Assembly: GCA_012728155.1 (NCBI GenBank)
Contig: JAAYFR010000002.1
Location: 1 to 9,328, forward strand
Source of the DNA: Bacteroidales bacterium
GTDB lineage: Bacteria > Bacteroidota > Bacteroidia > Bacteroidales > Dysgonomonadaceae
Length of the DNA stretch: 9,328 nucleotides
Reading direction: 5' to 3'
The position numbers were made by a program, and so were the translations under genes. Shown here one piece after another: positions 7,472 to 9,328 of the stretch. The stretch's first letter is position 1. Each line of letters starts with the position of its first letter. The notes under the pieces are model-generated. The model did no database searches, was not told the DNA's origin, and saw only the letters and a list, made by a program, of their open reading frames with translations.

Positions 7472-7503
7472 TTTGGATAGTGATGTGAAATATTATACCT
7501 TTA
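7472..7503 (+). promoter_or_regulatory. predicted promoter of the fucosidase gene
   Basis: TTTG (7472-7475), a 20-base spacer, then TACCTTTA (7496-7503), which matches the Bacteroidetes TAnnTTTG box except at the last base. The leader to the ATG at 7582 would be about 70 bases. It lies outside the repeat, so the gene carries its own promoter. Confidence 0.5.
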
Positions 7504-7514
7504 CTATCACTGTC
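7476..7514. promoter_or_regulatory. imperfect palindrome over the fucosidase -7 box (possible operator)
   Basis: GATAGTGAT (7476-7484) and ATCACTGTC (7506-7514) are inverted repeats matching at eight of nine positions, 21 bases apart and enclosing the predicted -7 box. That position suits a repressor operator that would block polymerase. The spacing (30 bases centre to centre, about three helical turns) would put both half-sites on one face. No regulator gene is in the window. Confidence 0.35.
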
Positions 7515-7581
7515 GAAATTAAAGACATAGGCGAAAGATCAGACGGGAGAATTAACTTGTTAATAATTATTGTTGTAAAAT

Positions 7582-8913
7582 ATGAAACGATTCTGGATTT
7601 GTAGTATAGCATATATTTTGTTGTTTTCTTCACTAATGGCAAGTTCGGATAAGAAAGCCGAGTGGTTCAAGGAGGCTAAATTTGGCATGTTCATTCATTG
7701 GGGCTTATACTCTATATTGGGAGGGACATATAATGGTCATACGATGCCGGATACTACTTATGCGAATGGGAGAAGCTGGTATGCTGAATGGATCCAGACC
7801 CGTTTAGAGATTCCCGGTGAAGAATATAGGCAACTGGCTTCTCAATTTGATCCGGTCAATTTTGATGCCGACAGTTGGATTAAAGAGGCTAAAAATGCAG
7901 GGATGAAGTATTTCGTGATCACCTCCAAGCATCACGATGGTTTTGCGTTATGGGATTCCAAAGTTTCCGACTTTAATATCATGCATACTCCTTTCAAGCG
8001 AGATGTCATAGCCGAGTTGGTGGAGGCGTGTAAGAAATATGGTCTTAAGTATGGTTTTTATTACTCCCATTGGCAAGATTGGGAATATCCGGGAGGGGCG
8101 CTTGCATACTGGTATGGGTGGACTCCCGACGAACAATTTGAGAAGTACTGGCAAGAGAAATCCTTACCCCAGGTAGAAGAATTGATTACCAAATTTGATC
8201 CCGATCTGTTATGGTTCGACACTTGGGATGAGAAGACCCATATTACGGATAAACGAAGGGATGAGTTAATCGCTTTGGTGCGCAAACATAGTGATAAATG
8301 TCTTATAAACGGTAGGATATCCTATTCAAATCCAGGTGAGAATATTGATTTCTTAGAAATGCATGACAATAATTATCCTGACAAAATACTGGAAAAACCC
8401 TGGCAGACTCCAGCCACCATGGCGCATTCGTGGGGATGGCACTCCAATGATTTCAACTGGAAATCAGCAGACCAGATGATCAGTTATTTGGTGAGTAACA
8501 CTTCAAAGGGAGGCAATTATTTATTGAATATCGGCCCTAAGCCAGATGGGACATTTCCTGTCCCTGCCATACGGCGCTTGAGGGAGATGGGCGCATGGCT
8601 TTATGCGAATGGAGAGGCTGTATACGGCGCAAATCCGGTACCGATAGAAGCTCCTGAAAAAGTATATCTTTCTCAAAAGACGATGGATGGAAGGTATTTT
8701 CTGTTTATAAGTTTGGCTGATAGGCAACCATCCGTTTCTATTCCCATTCTTGGATCCATTGAAGTTTTTAGCTGTGGAGTGCTTGAGACAGGGCAATCCA
8801 TCCCATTTGAAAGAAATAACGGAAATATTATTATATCCCTTCCTGATAATTTCTATAAGGATTCATCTATGCAAGTAATCAAATTAGAGATATCGCAGCC
8901 AATCGGAAAATAA
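7582..8913 (+). CDS. secreted GH29 alpha-L-fucosidase
   Basis: A 443-residue glycoside hydrolase of family 29, which removes alpha-L-fucose from glycans by a retaining mechanism. Seen: a signal peptide (1-20, cleavage likely after LMA); FGMFIHWGLYS (34-44, H39); SWYAEWI (65-71); SKHHDGFALWDS (115-126, H117/H118), fucose-binding; YYSHWQDW (160-167); DPDLLWFD (206-213), with D213 as the expected nucleophile; TMAHSWGWH (279-287); GGNYLLNIGPKPDG (310-323); then a C-terminal beta-sandwich (about 355-443). Length is normal. The motif that often reads WE(T/S)C in the family is WQTP here (274-277), so the acid/base must be another residue; E259 in DFLEM is one candidate. Cleavage and no lipobox Cys suggest a periplasmic enzyme. 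No SusC/SusD or regulator gene accompanies it within the window. It is flanked by direct repeats and looks more AT-rich than eno, consistent with an accessory gene. Confidence 0.93.
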   Translation: MKRFWICSIAYILLFSSLMASSDKKAEWFKEAKFGMFIHWGLYSILGGTYNGHTMPDTTYANGRSWYAEWIQTRLEIPGEEYRQLASQFDPVNFDADSWIKEAKNAGMKYFVITSKHHDGFALWDSKVSDFNIMHTPFKRDVIAELVEACKKYGLKYGFYYSHWQDWEYPGGALAYWYGWTPDEQFEKYWQEKSLPQVEELITKFDPDLLWFDTWDEKTHITDKRRDELIALVRKHSDKCLINGRISYSNPGENIDFLEMHDNNYPDKILEKPWQTPATMAHSWGWHSNDFNWKSADQMISYLVSNTSKGGNYLLNIGPKPDGTFPVPAIRRLREMGAWLYANGEAVYGANPVPIEAPEKVYLSQKTMDGRYFLFISLADRQPSVSIPILGSIEVFSCGVLETGQSIPFERNNGNIIISLPDNFYKDSSMQVIKLEISQPIGK

Positions 8914-8976
8914 ACTTTCGAATTGGATGATGATTTAAAATCACTATTGTCCGATAAAAAAATAAATTCATAAAGT

Positions 8977-9022
8977 AAAAGTGCACGGACAAAAATTGGG
9001 TTTTCATCCGATGCACTTTTTT
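8977..9022 (+). terminator. strong terminator after the fucosidase gene
   Basis: AAAAGTGCA (8977-8985) pairs with TGCACTTTT (9012-9020), extended by CGGA (8986-8989) with TCCG (9007-9010) and one bulged A (9011), around a 17-base loop. T bases follow. A second hairpin, TTTGTAGT (9020-9027) with ACTACAAA (9037-9044), follows directly and straddles the start of the right repeat. Bases 8914-8976 hold nothing else recognisable. Confidence 0.8.
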
Positions 9023-9053
9023 GTAGTTTTGTGTTTACTACAAACTACAACAA

Positions 9054-9081
9054 CAAAAGCCATCTTTCGGGATGGCTTTTG
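9054..9081. terminator. bidirectional terminator, right repeat copy
   Basis: Same 11-pair hairpin as at 7058-7085, unchanged in sequence. Here it lies between the convergent fucosidase gene and the Lys-rich protein gene, as the second terminator for the former and the main one for the latter. Confidence 0.8.
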
Positions 9082-9110
9082 TACTTCTATTATTCATTCG
9101 GACCGACTTG

Positions 9111-9328
9111 TTAATCTCGTCCCAATTTGGCTTCCAGCTTTGTGAGTTTGTCTTGGTTCTTCTGGATGCTCTTCTCCAGTTTTTTAATTTGATCTTCGTT
9201 TTTTGTGACTTTGGAATCGGCTTTATTGGCTGACTTGGCCTTTGACTCAGCTTGTTTTGCTGCCTTCTTTGCTTTTTTAGCCTTACTCTTACTGTCGATA
9301 TCCTTACTCAGCGATTTGGCCGAAACGA
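9111..9328 (-). CDS. small Lys/Ala-rich protein with C-terminal coiled coil (partial)
   Basis: A minus-strand frame open from the window edge to TAA at 9111-9113; 71 C-terminal residues are visible and the start lies outside. The first half is extremely rich in Lys, Ala and Ser (KSKAKKAKKAAKQAESKAK, about residues 13-31); the second half (about 45-70) has a heptad pattern (I47, L50, I54, L61, L64, L68) fitting a short coiled coil. Not recognised. Differences between the two repeat copies include silent third-base changes, and the gene is followed by a hairpin terminator, both supporting real coding. It could be a nucleic-acid-binding basic protein or the mature part of an exported protein whose signal peptide lies beyond the edge; neither can be decided here. 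Confidence 0.6.
   Translation of the reverse strand, partial: VSAKSLSKDIDSKSKAKKAKKAAKQAESKAKSANKADSKVTKNEDQIKKLEKSIQKNQDKLTKLEAKLGRD

Larger units (their letters stand above)
9039..9328. repeat. right copy of the long direct repeat (runs to window end)
   Basis: Matches 7043-7332 with 11 mismatches and no gaps over all 290 bases, and is still matching at the last base, so its full length is unknown. This copy keeps the small minus-strand gene open and is likely the ancestral or functional one. Confidence 0.93.

Noticed and set aside
7379..9014. Ten-base word CATCCGATGC at 7379-7388 and again at 9005-9014
   Set aside because: The second copy is part of a terminator stem; the offset differs from the 1996-base repeat and flanks do not match, so chance is likely.

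Overview
The window looks like chromosomal DNA of a Bacteroidales bacterium, plausibly in the Dysgonomonadaceae/Porphyromonadaceae neighbourhood (Proteiniphilum/Petrimonas-like). This is inferred from the gene families, from several promoters of the Bacteroidetes type (TTTG about 20 bases before TAnnTTTG), and from start codons that mostly lack Shine-Dalgarno sequences. No rRNA, tRNA, CRISPR array or transposase was seen.

Layout. Bases 97-2601 hold a two-gene minus-strand unit: pepD (M20 dipeptidase), followed after 12 bases by a secreted endonuclease/exonuclease/phosphatase-fold protein. A divergent intergenic region (2602-2742) carries a promoter for each direction. On the plus strand follow a 73-residue one-Cys membrane protein and a membrane-anchored OmpH/Skp-like coiled-coil protein (11 bases apart), closed by a hairpin-plus-T-run terminator. 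Then come a family-2-like glycosyltransferase, a MarC-family membrane protein with its own terminator, and enolase (eno) with a clear -7 box. Most of this part is ordinary core or near-core gene content.

The unusual part is 7043-9328. A direct repeat of at least 290 bases (11 mismatches, about 96% identity, no gaps, offset 1996) flanks a lone secreted GH29 alpha-L-fucosidase gene. Each repeat copy carries a bidirectional terminator and, on the minus strand, a small Lys/Ala-rich protein gene ending in a coiled coil. The right copy is open as far as the window edge; the left copy has an in-frame stop and is a decayed duplicate. The fucosidase has its own plausible promoter, with a 9-base imperfect palindrome lying across the -7 box, and a strong terminator. 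Its coding DNA looks more AT-rich than eno. The arrangement suggests an accessory cassette inserted or duplicated next to eno, which could be lost or amplified by recombination between the repeats.

Functionally, the genes serve central metabolism (enolase), dipeptide use (PepD), envelope biogenesis (Skp-like protein, glycosyltransferase, MarC) and glycan scavenging (fucosidase). Apart from the pepD pair and the small-membrane-protein/Skp pair, they do not form an evident single pathway. I found no convincing new multi-gene system; the repeat-flanked fucosidase cassette and the unidentified Lys-rich protein are the best leads.
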